From: Opisthocomus hoazin
Taxonomy: Eukaryota; Chordata; Aves; Opisthocomiformes; Opisthocomidae
Length of the DNA: 64,000 nucleotides
Assembly: GCF_030867145.1 (NCBI RefSeq)
Contig: NC_134434.1
Coordinates: forward strand, 9,176,001 to 9,240,000
Direction of reading: 5' to 3'
Positions 53,101 to 64,000 of this stretch are shown one piece after another. The position numbers were made by a program, and so were the translations under genes. Within the stretch, counting starts at the first letter, position 1. Every line of letters begins with the position of its first letter. A model generated the notes under the pieces. That model ran no database searches, was not told the origin of the DNA, and saw only the letters and a program-made list of their open reading frames with translations.

Positions 53101-54658
53101 CAGCACTGATCCTGTTACTGAATTTCCTAATGCATCTTTTTGTTGTCTTGTTATTTGTACTGTATTTCTGTGTAGATTAAATTGTGTGGATTAAAGTATT
53201 TAAACTCAGCTCTTCCTGTTCCTCACTATGCATAAAAGCAAATGTGTGTTCAACTCTGTAACAACCTAGTGATGATGATAACTGCCTGACTTTCAGAGGG
53301 CTGCGGTGTGATCAGCTTGGTCAGTTTGAGAACAGAGCTGTATTTTGTTGAACACTGCAGCCATGCTTCTGCCAGAGATCCCTGCTGCAAAGTCCAAGCA
53401 TCTCCAACCTCAGGTACATGGAAATATTTCTAGACAACATGGCAATCTCATTCAGAGGTAAAACTAGTACTATTTGGTAGCCTACAAAAATGTCTCAGCA
53501 GCTGGTTGTCCACTTCTGGTTCATCCTTCTCCTTGAGATGTTCAGCCCTGGGCAAAAGCTGAGTTTGTATGGCTATATAATAGATGTGTTTAAAAAGCCC
53601 AGGCTTCAACTGTAAGATGAACTGTCTAGATTGTTCCTTCTCACCGACATTGTCAGTGATTTGGGATCTTAAAACAGTTCGTGAAACAGTTTGTGGTGCA
53701 CACGCTTTAGTTAGACTAAGAGGGCAAATAGGCCTACAGATTTCTTACCTATAAAGAGCAATTTCTGAAGAAGAGTTTTAACAGGAGATGTTGTGGTGTT
53801 TTGTGGTATTACTATAAACTGGAGGGGGGAGCGCCGCTCAGCAAGTGTCAGCAAAATACACGCAAGGCTTTCCCCAGAACAGGGAAACGCTGCTGCTGGA
53901 AGATATTCGGAGATCGAGTGGCTCAATGCTTTCTCCTGATGGCAGCAGATGTGTTGGTTCAGGCTTTTGGAATGAATAAATCCTGTGGGGCCACTTCACC
54001 ACAGTGTTGGTTCCCTCCCTGAGTCCTCTCCTCTGTTCCCTGATCTCATTTGCCCGAAAGAGAGGACAGGCTCTGGCCCTTAGCTCCTGTGTTATGCCAC
54101 AATCAAACTCTTTGTGTGGTGTTTTTCATTCAAGATGGGGTCAGAGCACAGATATTCAGCAGGTTTTTTCTTAGATGGGTAGGACAATAGTTTGAGGAAC
54201 AGTGGCACTAATGTTAATACAAGATCTAGTTTTAATGTATTTTTAAATGTTTTTAGAACTGTTGGAGTGAACTGTGCGTAGCACCAACTTGAGCCAGACT
54301 TTAGCCTAAGGTTGTGTCAGAAGTCACGCCACAGGTACGTGTGGGGAGAATCACAGGATCTTAGAAGTGCAAGTCATGACTGAAATTCTGTTTCTGTCTT
54401 TTGATAATAAAAGTAAAAATTGTGAAGTATTTGGTGAATGAAAAGTAGTTGTGGGGGGATCCAAATGAGGTTCAAGGAGTCTAGTGTTAAGGAAAAGCCC
54501 TAATCGCAGAAATGCAACGGGATGAACTCTGCTTCTCTTCCCACCAAAGCCAAAGGGCTCCAGAGCGGAGTTTCATGCCAAGGGACCCTTCCTGAAGTGG
54601 CAAAAGTGCTGGGAGAGCGAGGAGACCCCAACCCCTCCCCCCCCGAGCAGGAGAGAGA
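50131..54658. other. Intergenic DNA downstream of DGKE
   Basis: Mostly AT-rich unique sequence. Short frames near 52.7-53.2 kb and 53.8-54.0 kb have no domain. No TRIM25 RING, B-box, coiled-coil or SPRY exon was recognised on the minus strand. Confidence 0.5.
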
Positions 54659-55072
54659 ACGCTGCTGGTGAGGGGTCTGGAGAAGAAGGGAGCTGGGGCT
54701 GTTTAGTCTGGAGAAGAGGAGGTTGAGGGGAGACCTTATTGGTCTCTACAACTACCTGAAAGCAGGTTGTAGTGAGACAGGTGTTGGTCTTTCTCACAAG
54801 TAACTAGTGATAGGATGAGAGGCAATGGCCTTAAGCTGTATCAGGGGAGGTTTAGATTGGATATTTAGGAAAAATTTCTTTACTGAAAGACTGGTCAGAC
54901 ATTGGAAGAGGCTGCCCAGGCAGGGGTGGAGTCCCCATCCCTGGAGGGGTTCAAAAAACGTGTAGATGTGGCACTTTGGGACATGGTTTAGTAGGAATGG
55001 TGGTGTTGGGTTGACGGTTGGACTTGATGATCTTAGAGGTCTTTTCCAACCTTAATGATTCTATCATTTCTG
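54659..55072 (+). mobile_element. CR1 LINE 3' end
   Basis: Plus-strand CR1 from TCTGGAGAAGAAGGGAGCTG ([20 protein letters not shown] region) through RLPRQGWSPHP-type text to the 3' UTR ending TTAATGATTCTATCATT. It is the same subgroup as 26665-27690. Confidence 0.92.
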
Positions 55073-58000
55073 CACAGTTGACAGTGTCTGATTTTGCCGC
55101 CCATGCAAACAGGCCAGTGAGGGATACTGCACTGCAGCTAATATGAACACTGACACTGTGTCACTGCCAGATGAGAAAAGGTGTTTGGGAAATGCACTGA
55201 AATAATCAGAAGTTTTGATTGTAGCCTTATCTGCGTTAGAATATAATATTTGCTATTCATAGTACTGGGCCCACAGCTAGCTGTAATTACTGTTTAGTGC
55301 ACAATGGGAAAGACCTAAGCAACCTGGATGTTGTAAAGTACCAGAGAATGTACACAGATATCTGAGTACTTGCGTTTTGAGAGCTGGAGATCAATGCTAC
55401 ATTTTCGATTTTAAATGGAGTACTATTATTTGGTTGGTATTTGCACCGTAAATATGAGATAAAATACTTTCTTTTAGTATAGATCAGAGATATTGAATTT
55501 CTTCTTGTTTTGTATATTTGTATATGTTAAACTTGGGGGGGGGGGGAGTGTTGCCTTTTAAAGGGGCCTTAACCATTTCTTATAGCATTAGTGTCATAAT
55601 TAATATTTGCCTTTATAGAGCATCATGCATTTAAAATAATGTGTTCTTTTTAAAGCAAAGAAGTAGTTTAGTGAATGAGTGATTGAAAAACCAAAATAAC
55701 CCAGTGTGAAGTGAAACAACATACTTAAAAACGCACGTGATCTGATGATTTAATCCACAGCACTGTGGACTTGTCAGCCTTGAAATGAGCAACCTGAAAT
55801 CCTTGCAATCGGTGAGAATATTGAAGAGCTTTCAGATAGCGTGGATGTTGGATATATTAATTCTGTTTGACTGCAATCTCCCTGTATTGCATAGAGTTGA
55901 GATAACTATCATGATACCAGTAACTAGCAGAGGTACCTGAATGTTTCCAAGTGGTGGGGTGAAAAGCCTTTTTGGAGAAAATCTTTTTGGTTTCATTTGT
56001 TTCAGATTTTAAACAAATAGGCTGACTTTTCTGGGGAAAACATCAAAAAAAGTTCTGCTGTGCGAAGATACTGCTCCTGCTGTTTAGATTTGGTCCAATT
56101 TTTTTCCAGCATCAAGACCAAGGGTGTTTAGATACAGACATGAGTAACAGTGGGGTAAAGCAGCTAGTGTTTCCGCTGAGATAAGATGGAAAATTTGAAT
56201 CGGTGGAAAAGTAGTAAAGTAGTTGAAGAGGAATGTAGGATCAGGTCATACACTCTTTTAACTGCAGTGACTTTATTAGTGTGGCAAAGCGGACAGCCAT
56301 TGTCACAGCAAGGAACTGTGGTTCAGTCAGGGCATTTTAATTTTGTCTCCTGATGTTTTAAACTCTGTCAGCCTAAGGTGGTATTGTGGTTTTCCAAGTA
56401 CTTGGTTTCAAGGGCAGCAAGCAGTGTTTCTTCCCCTGGCACCTTACCTCACATAGTTTCTAAATGAACCATAGAGACCTTTCTTTAGCCACGGTAGAAT
56501 AAAAGCCAAAGGGGAATAATCTTCCTTGCGCTGGCTGTGTTAGTTTATGTATAATAGGAGCCAATGGTTGCATTTATGTGCTCATTTTAGTCTTCTCAGA
56601 CAGCAGGTTGAACAGAGACAAACCCTAACATACAAGCAGTTCGTAATGCCCACTGCTTCATTATGTATATCACTGAATGTATCCCGAGTTCACCCACACT
56701 GCTTTATTTGCCCCCATTGCGAAAGGACGGGCAGAGACCAGTTGTATTGAGGGCATGAAGCACTCAAACTAGCAAAAATGAAGCCAATTTATAAAGATTG
56801 AAAGGTCAACTTGGGAGTAAGAGAGGTGAAGTACAGCAACAAGTAGTTTAAGCTACAGCTGACCGTAGTTCTTGCTTAATGGTTAGAGTCAACATCTTCC
56901 ATAAAGCAGCAATCTTCTGTGTAAGATCTGTTCTGTTGCTTGTTCTCTGCATAGATGGTAAAACCTCTCAAAAGAGTCCTAGACATCCTAAAGGAGATGT
57001 AATTGGTACAGTTCCAGAGATCTATTACAGGAAGTTCCACATCGCAGGAGTTTGTCATTCTGTGCTCAAGAACCATATAAAAGAGAAAGCAAATTTTATG
57101 GTGCTAAACAAACTCTTCATTCAGTTGTTTCGCAAAAATTCTATAGATTTTCCACCTTTTAAGATGGATAAATAGGGCCAGGAAGCCTTACAAAAGCACA
57201 GTGATTCATGTATTCAAGGAATAGGTACCTAAAAACAAAGTAAGGATGCCAGAAGCATCTTCGTGTTCATCTTCATGGTTTTTTTCAGTCTTTGGGGAGC
57301 AATTTCTCCAATTCTGCATACAGGAAAATTGTGTCAATCATCACTGTTTCACATATGGAGAGTTGAGGCAATGAGAGACAATTCTTGGTGGAATTTGGGT
57401 GCCAGCTCTCATTAGTGCCAACTTTAAGATTTGAGCTAGACCCAGTATGGGCTTGGGGGGGACCCAAATTATAGTCAAAACATATTTGTGAACAACTGCA
57501 AGCAAACAAGTGATCTTCTTTCTTTACTGTGTTTGAATTTAACCCAATGAATTATCTTTGCTGAGGAAAGCATGTTGAATGTTTTCTGCTTCAGCACTGC
57601 AAGTTTAAGTCTTTCAGCCTCTTCCGGGAAGAAGTAAAGCCTTTTCCATAATCCTTCTGATCTGTAACATTTCATAAAGCACCAGCGCTCTTTATGCACT
57701 TAATCATTTGTTCTTTGCTGGACTTGTGCGTGAAGTGTAGATAGAGAATCAAAAGAGGAATAGGATATTTCCCCTGTTCACTGAAAGTCAAAAGAGCTGC
57801 AAGAATCTCTAATGAGTCTTTGAAGGAGTGGACCAACACCATGAAGCAAAGGCTTGTGAACAGACACTGGGGGCTAAGTCTTCTTGACTGATTTGAATGA
57901 GGTTTTGCCTGCTTACACCAGAGTGGATTTGGCCCTTTTTGCATGCAGCTGGTCTTTTCCTCGTGTCTACCTTGCCTTTTCTGTGCTGTTTCAAATGCAC

Positions 58001-61000
58001 TGAATTTTCAGCACATCATTCTGTAGGAAATTAATTACATCAATACAGGCTTATTCCCTTTATTAGAGGTGTGACTCATTCACTCCCTTTCTCCAATTCT
58101 ATTATTATTTTTAAGGTAAATGTTTCAAGAATTTTAGCTGAAATGTAAGCTCAACTTTGGCTCAAACAAAAGGATAAGAACCCTGTTTGTATAACAAAGT
58201 AGGACAAGAAGTCTCCTGTCACAGTTAGGAAATGGCAAAGTCATGGCTTTCAGAGACCTTGAGAATTCTAGCGGGAAGGTACAGGAGCTGCCTCCCAAAG
58301 TCCCAAAATCGGGCGTTTATGCTGAGCTTTGCCACTGACCCAAATATCTAATACCTTCTGCTGTCTGTGAGAGAGCCCATGCTTAACTTCACCATGGGAA
58401 GAGGAGGATTTTTTCCTCTTTTTCTGTCCTTGACCAAGGGTCTATATTTTCTCCCTTTTTAATGGTCTTGATCTCATTCTGTTGAAATCTAGCAAGGCTT
58501 CCAAAATAGTCATGGAGAGTCAGAGTTAAGAATATTCAGAGTTATTCCAAATGCTTTTCTTCATTTCAGAGTGATGAGTTTTGGTTTCAGTATGTTGCAG
58601 TGATAATTTAGAGATTCATGCTCCTGTAATTAGTACTGTCGTACTTAGCATATTCATAATTTTGTCTCAGGATGTAATCCTAGAAATGTTTGAGAAAGCC
58701 GTTGTACTATCTTCGGGGAAAAAAATCTCTCACTAGCTAAAGAAATACTCTCACTGTCATCCACAAGCAAGTACCTGAAATTGATTGGGGGCCAAAAGGG
58801 GATGTAGGGGCTCTGGGTCTGCCGTCAGGCCGATCGTTACAGCATGCCACAGAGCAACAGTGCTCTTCACTGTGAACTTGAGAAGCTACAGCAAAATGGC
58901 AATGTCCTTACCTAGATCAGTGCCAAGGTTAAGGATAGCCAAACTGCTCGAGTATCGGTTTCACGCAAAATGAATGCTTGACACGAACCCTAGGAGATTT
59001 ACTTTTGCATGAATGATATTCCTGACTCCAATAGAGAAACTGTTACACCTCAATGAAAAGTGTTGCTGATGATAATTTGATCTAAAATTCTGTTTCTGAT
59101 GTCATATAAATGGAACCATATACAAATTACCTTGTTACAGTCAGGAGAATAAAAGTAGGATTTGCAGGCTCGGGCTTCTAAGGCACAACATTCCTTTCCA
59201 GACAAATGTGGAAACTCCCTCTAAACTGGGGAAAAAACCTAACCTTAAAGCGAACAAAAAAACCCACAAAACCTTTCTTCCTCCACCAAGATCTACTTGA
59301 TTAAAAAAAAAAAAATGCAAATTATTTTCTTACATTGAAAAACATCAAGGAGTTTAATATAAACACAGACAAAATACAACTAACTCACCTCCTTAAAGTT
59401 CTGTTTAACTAATTTAGGATCAAGAATTACTCATGAAGGTATTCTCACCTAAATTATTTGCCTCTTTTCAGTTAGCTTTTATTATTTTAATATGGCTCTT
59501 CCTACCCCCTCTTAGGGCATTGGCCTGACTCTCATAATTGCCTGTATTTTATGTAAATAGAATTGTTACACTGTAAAATGATACACAAATGTGTCTACCA
59601 CACAAATTCCAAAAAATGGTGTCAGTAAACCCATTATTTTCAACATAACGGCATCTGATAGCAGCCTGGGAAACACGGGGCAGACAGATGTAAGCCCATG
59701 ACAAGGCCTGGAAACAAAAACCTGAATGAGGAGCACTGACAGAGCACAATCAATTGACTTTTGAAGTAACTCCTTTTTTCACTCAGCAGTTCTACTCAGC
59801 TGAGCAAGAATCACAAATTGCTGTCTTGAACTTTTTAAAAGGACAAAATAGCTGCCAATGAAAGTCTAAATGACATGAACTTTGAATAGCAGTCATACAA
59901 TGACCGTGCTGTGACGTGTTTTTAACTGACATATTGATTATTTGAGAAGTAGCAGCCACTCAAGTGGGAGGGAACCAAGAAGGGGGGGGGGGGGGGGGAG
60001 ATGGGAGGGAGTCAGAGAACTGGGTATAGAAACATAGTCTGTTAAACACTAGCCAAATACAATTTTATTTTAGGAAGGGAAACAAGTATTAGGAAACATC
60101 CTGATAAACATTTTCATGTATGTTCCCAGAGAATATGATTTGGAGTCCAAGTCTGTTCTTCCTTTTGCTCTGACAAAATGATCGCAAAGCTAAACCAAGA
60201 GGAAATTACATTAGCAAGTAAGAAAACAGACCTTGTATGGGTAATGAGTGTGCTGACTTCTGGGGTTTCAGCACCTGCTCAAGCCCCAGGCTGTAGCCAC
60301 AGTAAAGTTTACGCAGGCTCAAAACTTCCAAACTCTGGCAGACCTAACTGACCTCGTAGTCCCACGGACATCATGGGACAAGTAGTTGGTAAAGATGAGG
60401 ATTCCCCCCCGCCCAGTTTTTGTACTACCTGCCACTGCTGAGCAAGCAAGACCATTGTCTGACTCTCTGGGAACTCTTCAGAGAGTTTGTTCCCCAAAGC
60501 CTTGATCATCCTAACTCCCTTGAAGAACTTTAAGTGGAAAAGTCAATTTGTAACTTGGTTTGTGGGTGCCTTCATTTTGGCTAATTTAAAAACCTCTGTG
60601 GAGGCCCCAGAGCAGCTCCCCCTTGAGCTGCTTTCCACTGGCCGCGCGGGGAGGCAGCAGCTTGCAAACCACAAGCCCTTTAGTTTGATTTCACTGAGTA
60701 ATATTAGGAATCAAACCCATCACTGCTTCCAGACATAACTTCAGGTAACAGATGCTGGACATCACTGAAGGCCTCTTTTAAGCAAGCCCGTTGCACATAC
60801 TGAGTCCCTAGTCATTCGTCTTCCTCCAGCTGATGACCATGTTTTCGCTTAGCCGAAAAGGCTCCAGTTTCATTTACGGGATAGGATGCAGCGTTACTGG
60901 TAATGGGTGTGTAGCTCAGGTGAAGGAGATGATAGTTTAGGATGGCATTTGACACTCCAACGGCTACAGCTCTCCTTCCTTTCTCCCTTCCCCAGTTCTC

Positions 61001-61611
61001 ATAGAACTCAGTGAGTTATGGACTAGAAGACCTGTTATTTGTACACTATAGCATCCTTATTTCTTCCTTGCTGCTTGCTTCAGCTTTGAGCACAGAACAA
61101 AGCATTTAGAGTTAGGGTTTACCATGAATATTTATTGAATTCAGAATATCAGAATTCATTTACAGCTGAAGAGATCAAGAACAGTCAGCTTCTAAAACAG
61201 TCACAGGCACAGTCCTAAAACAGATGGCATAAAATCTATGTCTGTTGCCCTGACAAAGATGTCTAGCTGGCACATCTATATGAAATAACATAGTATAGAT
61301 AGTGAAGTATATGGCTGATATATCAGTACAATCAACAGGTTTACAATTACATAAGCATATATTTTTCTAACTGCAGTATTTTACTGATGTGTTTCACTGA
61401 AGAAAAGGTTAAATTTAAACAGATTATCGTGTTTTCAGTGGGCAGGTGTTTCTCTGTTTACTCTCACTTGTACATTAACATGCAAATCATTCCACATCCT
61501 CAGAGCTTTAACAGCACCAGAATTAGTTCTTTTTCTAGACTGGATAAGTTGAGTTCTTTATAGTATTAAAAAGAGAAGTATAATTAAAACATATGCTTGT
61601 ATCTACATCTT
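55073..61611. other. Intergenic DNA, no recognised gene
   Basis: AT-rich unique sequence. It holds G homopolymers at about 55537-55546 and 59982-59998. Open frames are all under 100 codons and lack known domains. It could contain distal intron or UTR of a flanking gene such as TRIM25, but nothing shows this. Confidence 0.5.
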
Positions 61612-62057
61612 CACAGAATCACAGAATGTTCGGGGTTGGAAGGGACCTCTGTGGGTCACCCAGTCCAACCCCCCTGCCAAAGCAAGGTCACCCAGAGCAG
61701 GCTGCACAGCACCGCATCTAGCCAGGTCTTGAATATCTCCAGAGAAGGAGACTCCACAACCTCCCTGGGCAGCCTGTGCCAGGGCTCCATCACCCTCAGA
61801 GGGAAGAAGTTCTTCCTCATGTTCAGGCGGAACTTCCTGTGCTTCAGTTTGTGCCCATTGCTCCTTGTCCTGTCGCTGGGCACCACTGAAAAGAGTCTGG
61901 CCCCATCCTCCTGACACCCACCCTTGAGATATTTATAAGCATTTATGAGGTCCCCTCTCAGCCTTCTCTTCTCCAGGCTGAACAAGCCCAGCTCCCTCAG
62001 CCCTTCCTCATAGGAGAGATGCTCCAGTCCCCTCACCATCCTAGTAGCGATGTCATC
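61612..62057 (-). mobile_element. CR1 LINE 3' end
   Basis: Minus-strand CR1: the plus strand starts TCACAGAATCACAGAATGTT, the reversed tail. The minus frame encodes [40 protein letters not shown] and [20 protein letters not shown] with no stop, so it is among the youngest CR1 copies here. It is still 5'-truncated. Confidence 0.95.
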
Positions 62058-63026
62058 CTGTTTAAAAGCAGTACAGCTTTGATAGTTACTGCCCAAGTAA
62101 AAACACATCAGTTGTGCTGAAGAGGCTTTCGAACCATTACTTATCATGCTATAACTAATTTTTTTTTCTAATGTTGTATCACCCCAATGTTTCGATATAT
62201 CCAGGATATCTGAAGCTAACCAAAATACCAGTTTTCAGAAGTGCTGCAATTCAGTTATGCATTTCTCATTTCATTCCAAATTAACAGAACCTCGGTCTAT
62301 CATTTCTATTCATTCATAGCACAAAGAAAACAAAGAAAGAAAAGACTCAGGAATACAGCAGCAGGCTTGTTTCATTGCAGGTGGTAATCCAGAACACTTT
62401 ATGTGTTACATACTGTCGGTCATACACCAATGTCACATATAAAGGATCCCACCTTGCCCAACGTGGCAGAACAAAGGCTCTTCTTTACTTTCCTTGAGTA
62501 TCACTCCAGACTACGGTTAAAGAAGCCCAAAAACTTTGAGGATAATATTCACACCCCTTTAAAGTCAAGAAGCAAGCAATAGAAAATGTGGACTTTCTCC
62601 ACTGCACAAACCACCAGAGCAAATTTTTCCCCATAAGCAAGAGCACAGAGTACTCCCTCGGCACCCTGCTGCAGGGATCCGCAGCCCTGTGGCACAGCCA
62701 AGCAGCCAAAGGGACTGGATTTCTCAGAGGAAACTGCTCTCGTCCCTCACTGCTGAAAAACTGGAAGTGCAGAAAAAGAAAGTTTTGCATTTGTTGCTGG
62801 CTCCTAGTGGGACACATCCTCCTTCCGAGCCTTTTGAAGTGTTCTGCTTAGTTTGGTAGTCTTAGCACCGACTGTGCTTTGGAAAGCTGAGACCCTTGAG
62901 ATAGTACAACTACTCCAAAGACAGCCATGGCACTTTTAGGTCCACCATCAATTCCATATCCTGTTCTGGCCAAATGCTATCCTTGACAAAGTCCTTTGAG
63001 TTTACAAACCAAGTAAAAATCATTGA
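62058..63026. other. Intergenic DNA, no recognised gene
   Basis: Unique AT-rich sequence. A 110-codon minus frame at 62817-62485 has no recognisable domain and no splice context. Confidence 0.5.
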
Positions 63027-63145
63027 GTCATTAAGATTGGAAAAAGATCTTTCAGATCATCAAGTCCAACTGTCAACCCAACACCACCATGCCTGCTAAA
63101 CCATGTCCTGAAGTGCCACATCTACATGTTTTTTGAACACCTAGA
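63027..63145 (-). mobile_element. CR1 LINE 3' tail fragment
   Basis: CATCAAGTCCAACTGTCAAC, CCCAACACCACCATGCCTGC and AAACCATGTCCTGAAGTGCC form the reverse complement of the tail seen at 54959-55060. About 120 bp remain. Confidence 0.9.
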
Positions 63146-64000
63146 GACACCAAGCCCGAATTCCTGCAAGTCTCTCTCTACAGCACTTTGCTAATGTGAA
63201 ATGTAGTCACAGAGGTTCCTCTGAGCCTTCTAACAATTCCCTTCCAAACTGCCAGCAGTAGTAGCTTTGTGTTTGATTTCACCAGGTCCCATAAAGGGGA
63301 TTTTTACAAATCAAAGTCCAGAAAGTCTCTCGTATGAGCTTCCCTGTTCTTCACGGGCTACAAGACATAAGAGCTAGCATAGTAAGTCCAGAGGCATCAA
63401 TAAGATACAGGCCCAATAATTAGGAGATCCAGATACCTCAGATGCCTACTGATTGTTTTAAAATTGTAAATAGAAATGCAGAAGTACAGATTCCTCTGCT
63501 CATGGTGAGGACTTCTGAAGACATACCACAACCCAAAGCAAAGAACACCAGGAGAATTAAAAATCCATCCCAGTGGGAATGGACATATAGTCTCCTTTGT
63601 GCTAATTCCCTGTGTGTTTCAAAAGACTCACCTGTCTGCCCGCACGCTTCATGCAGAGAGGATCCAGCATTTTCTAGGTACTGTGCAGAGTCTTGAGACT
63701 CCTCAAATCAGAGTCCAAATAATATGTAGGAAATCTAGTTTCTACCACCTAAGGAACTGAAGATACACCAGCAGAGAACATCCCACCTCACAAAGAGGAA
63801 AAGCTTTATGATGAGAGACCCTGCTTTAAGTGAACAGCACATTCATGCTCCCTATGCAAGCCAAAAATGCACTCCTTGAACTGCTCAGCACACAAAAAAA
63901 CACTGAAGAGCCTCCACTGTGAAAACATGAAGCATGTTCTGGGTCAGAACATGAGACAGAATGCTTCATCCCACAAGCTATATTATCACAGGGTGCACAC
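63146..64000. other. Intergenic DNA to window end
   Basis: No gene or repeat recognised. Confidence 0.5.

Noticed and set aside
62485-62817. 110-codon minus frame
   Set aside because: No domain, no splice context and no neighbour supporting it.
50131-64000. TRIM25, the expected convergent neighbour of DGKE
   Set aside because: No RING, B-box, coiled-coil or SPRY exon was seen on the minus strand. It probably lies beyond 64000.

Overview
The window is bird nuclear DNA. It carries a complete diacylglycerol kinase epsilon gene (DGKE) in eleven coding exons, the first two coding exons of a small secreted-protein gene resembling C17orf67, many chicken-repeat-1 (CR1) LINE fragments, and avian-type LTR elements. 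C17orf67 (minus strand) beside DGKE (plus strand), head to head, is the order known from the human chromosome 17q22 region. I cannot name the species.

Layout. 1-4080 is ordinary AT-rich intergenic DNA. About 4.1-30.1 kb is a large repeat complex built from a few recurring parts: (a) a pyrimidine-rich tandem satellite with a monomer of about 83 bp, in a GC-richer form (about 7.7-13 kb, 14.3-14.5, 22.2-22.5, 24.0-25.2, 26.1-26.7 kb) and an AT-richer form whose repeat is a dimer of about 168 bp (19.2-21.5, 22.5-23.4, 28.1-29.36 kb); (b) two related CpG-rich segments of about 1 kb (4.6-5.8 and 13.25-14.24 kb) containing GC-rich monomers of about 75 bp; (c) an exon-like module of about 300 bp, seen four times in whole or part (6.75, 9.97, 21.9 and 27.76 kb), ending each time in a perfect GTGAGT 5' splice-site motif next to the satellite. 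Three LTR elements and several CR1 copies have inserted in or beside the arrays. One of these is a minus-strand endogenous retrovirus (14.6-18.5 kb) with a 5' LTR, leucine-type primer-binding site, gag-like and env remnants and no visible pol. The complex ends in a 21-bp G-rich minisatellite (29.36-30.13 kb) abutting a minus-strand LTR (30133-30952) with a perfect 103-bp duplication upstream of its TATA box.

30.95-64 kb is conventional. The C17orf67-like exons lie at 34322-34268 and 33583-33482 (minus), a CpG island at about 36.2-36.95 kb, and DGKE coding exons at 36966-46171 (569 residues, all splice junctions in phase). A probable long 3' UTR runs to an AATAAA at 50105. The rest is intergenic DNA with CR1 fragments. 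TRIM25, the expected convergent neighbour of DGKE, was not recognised and probably lies beyond the window.

Most long open frames between 5 and 30 kb are by-products of low-complexity tandem repeats and are not annotated as genes. All alignments and repeat lengths were made by eye.
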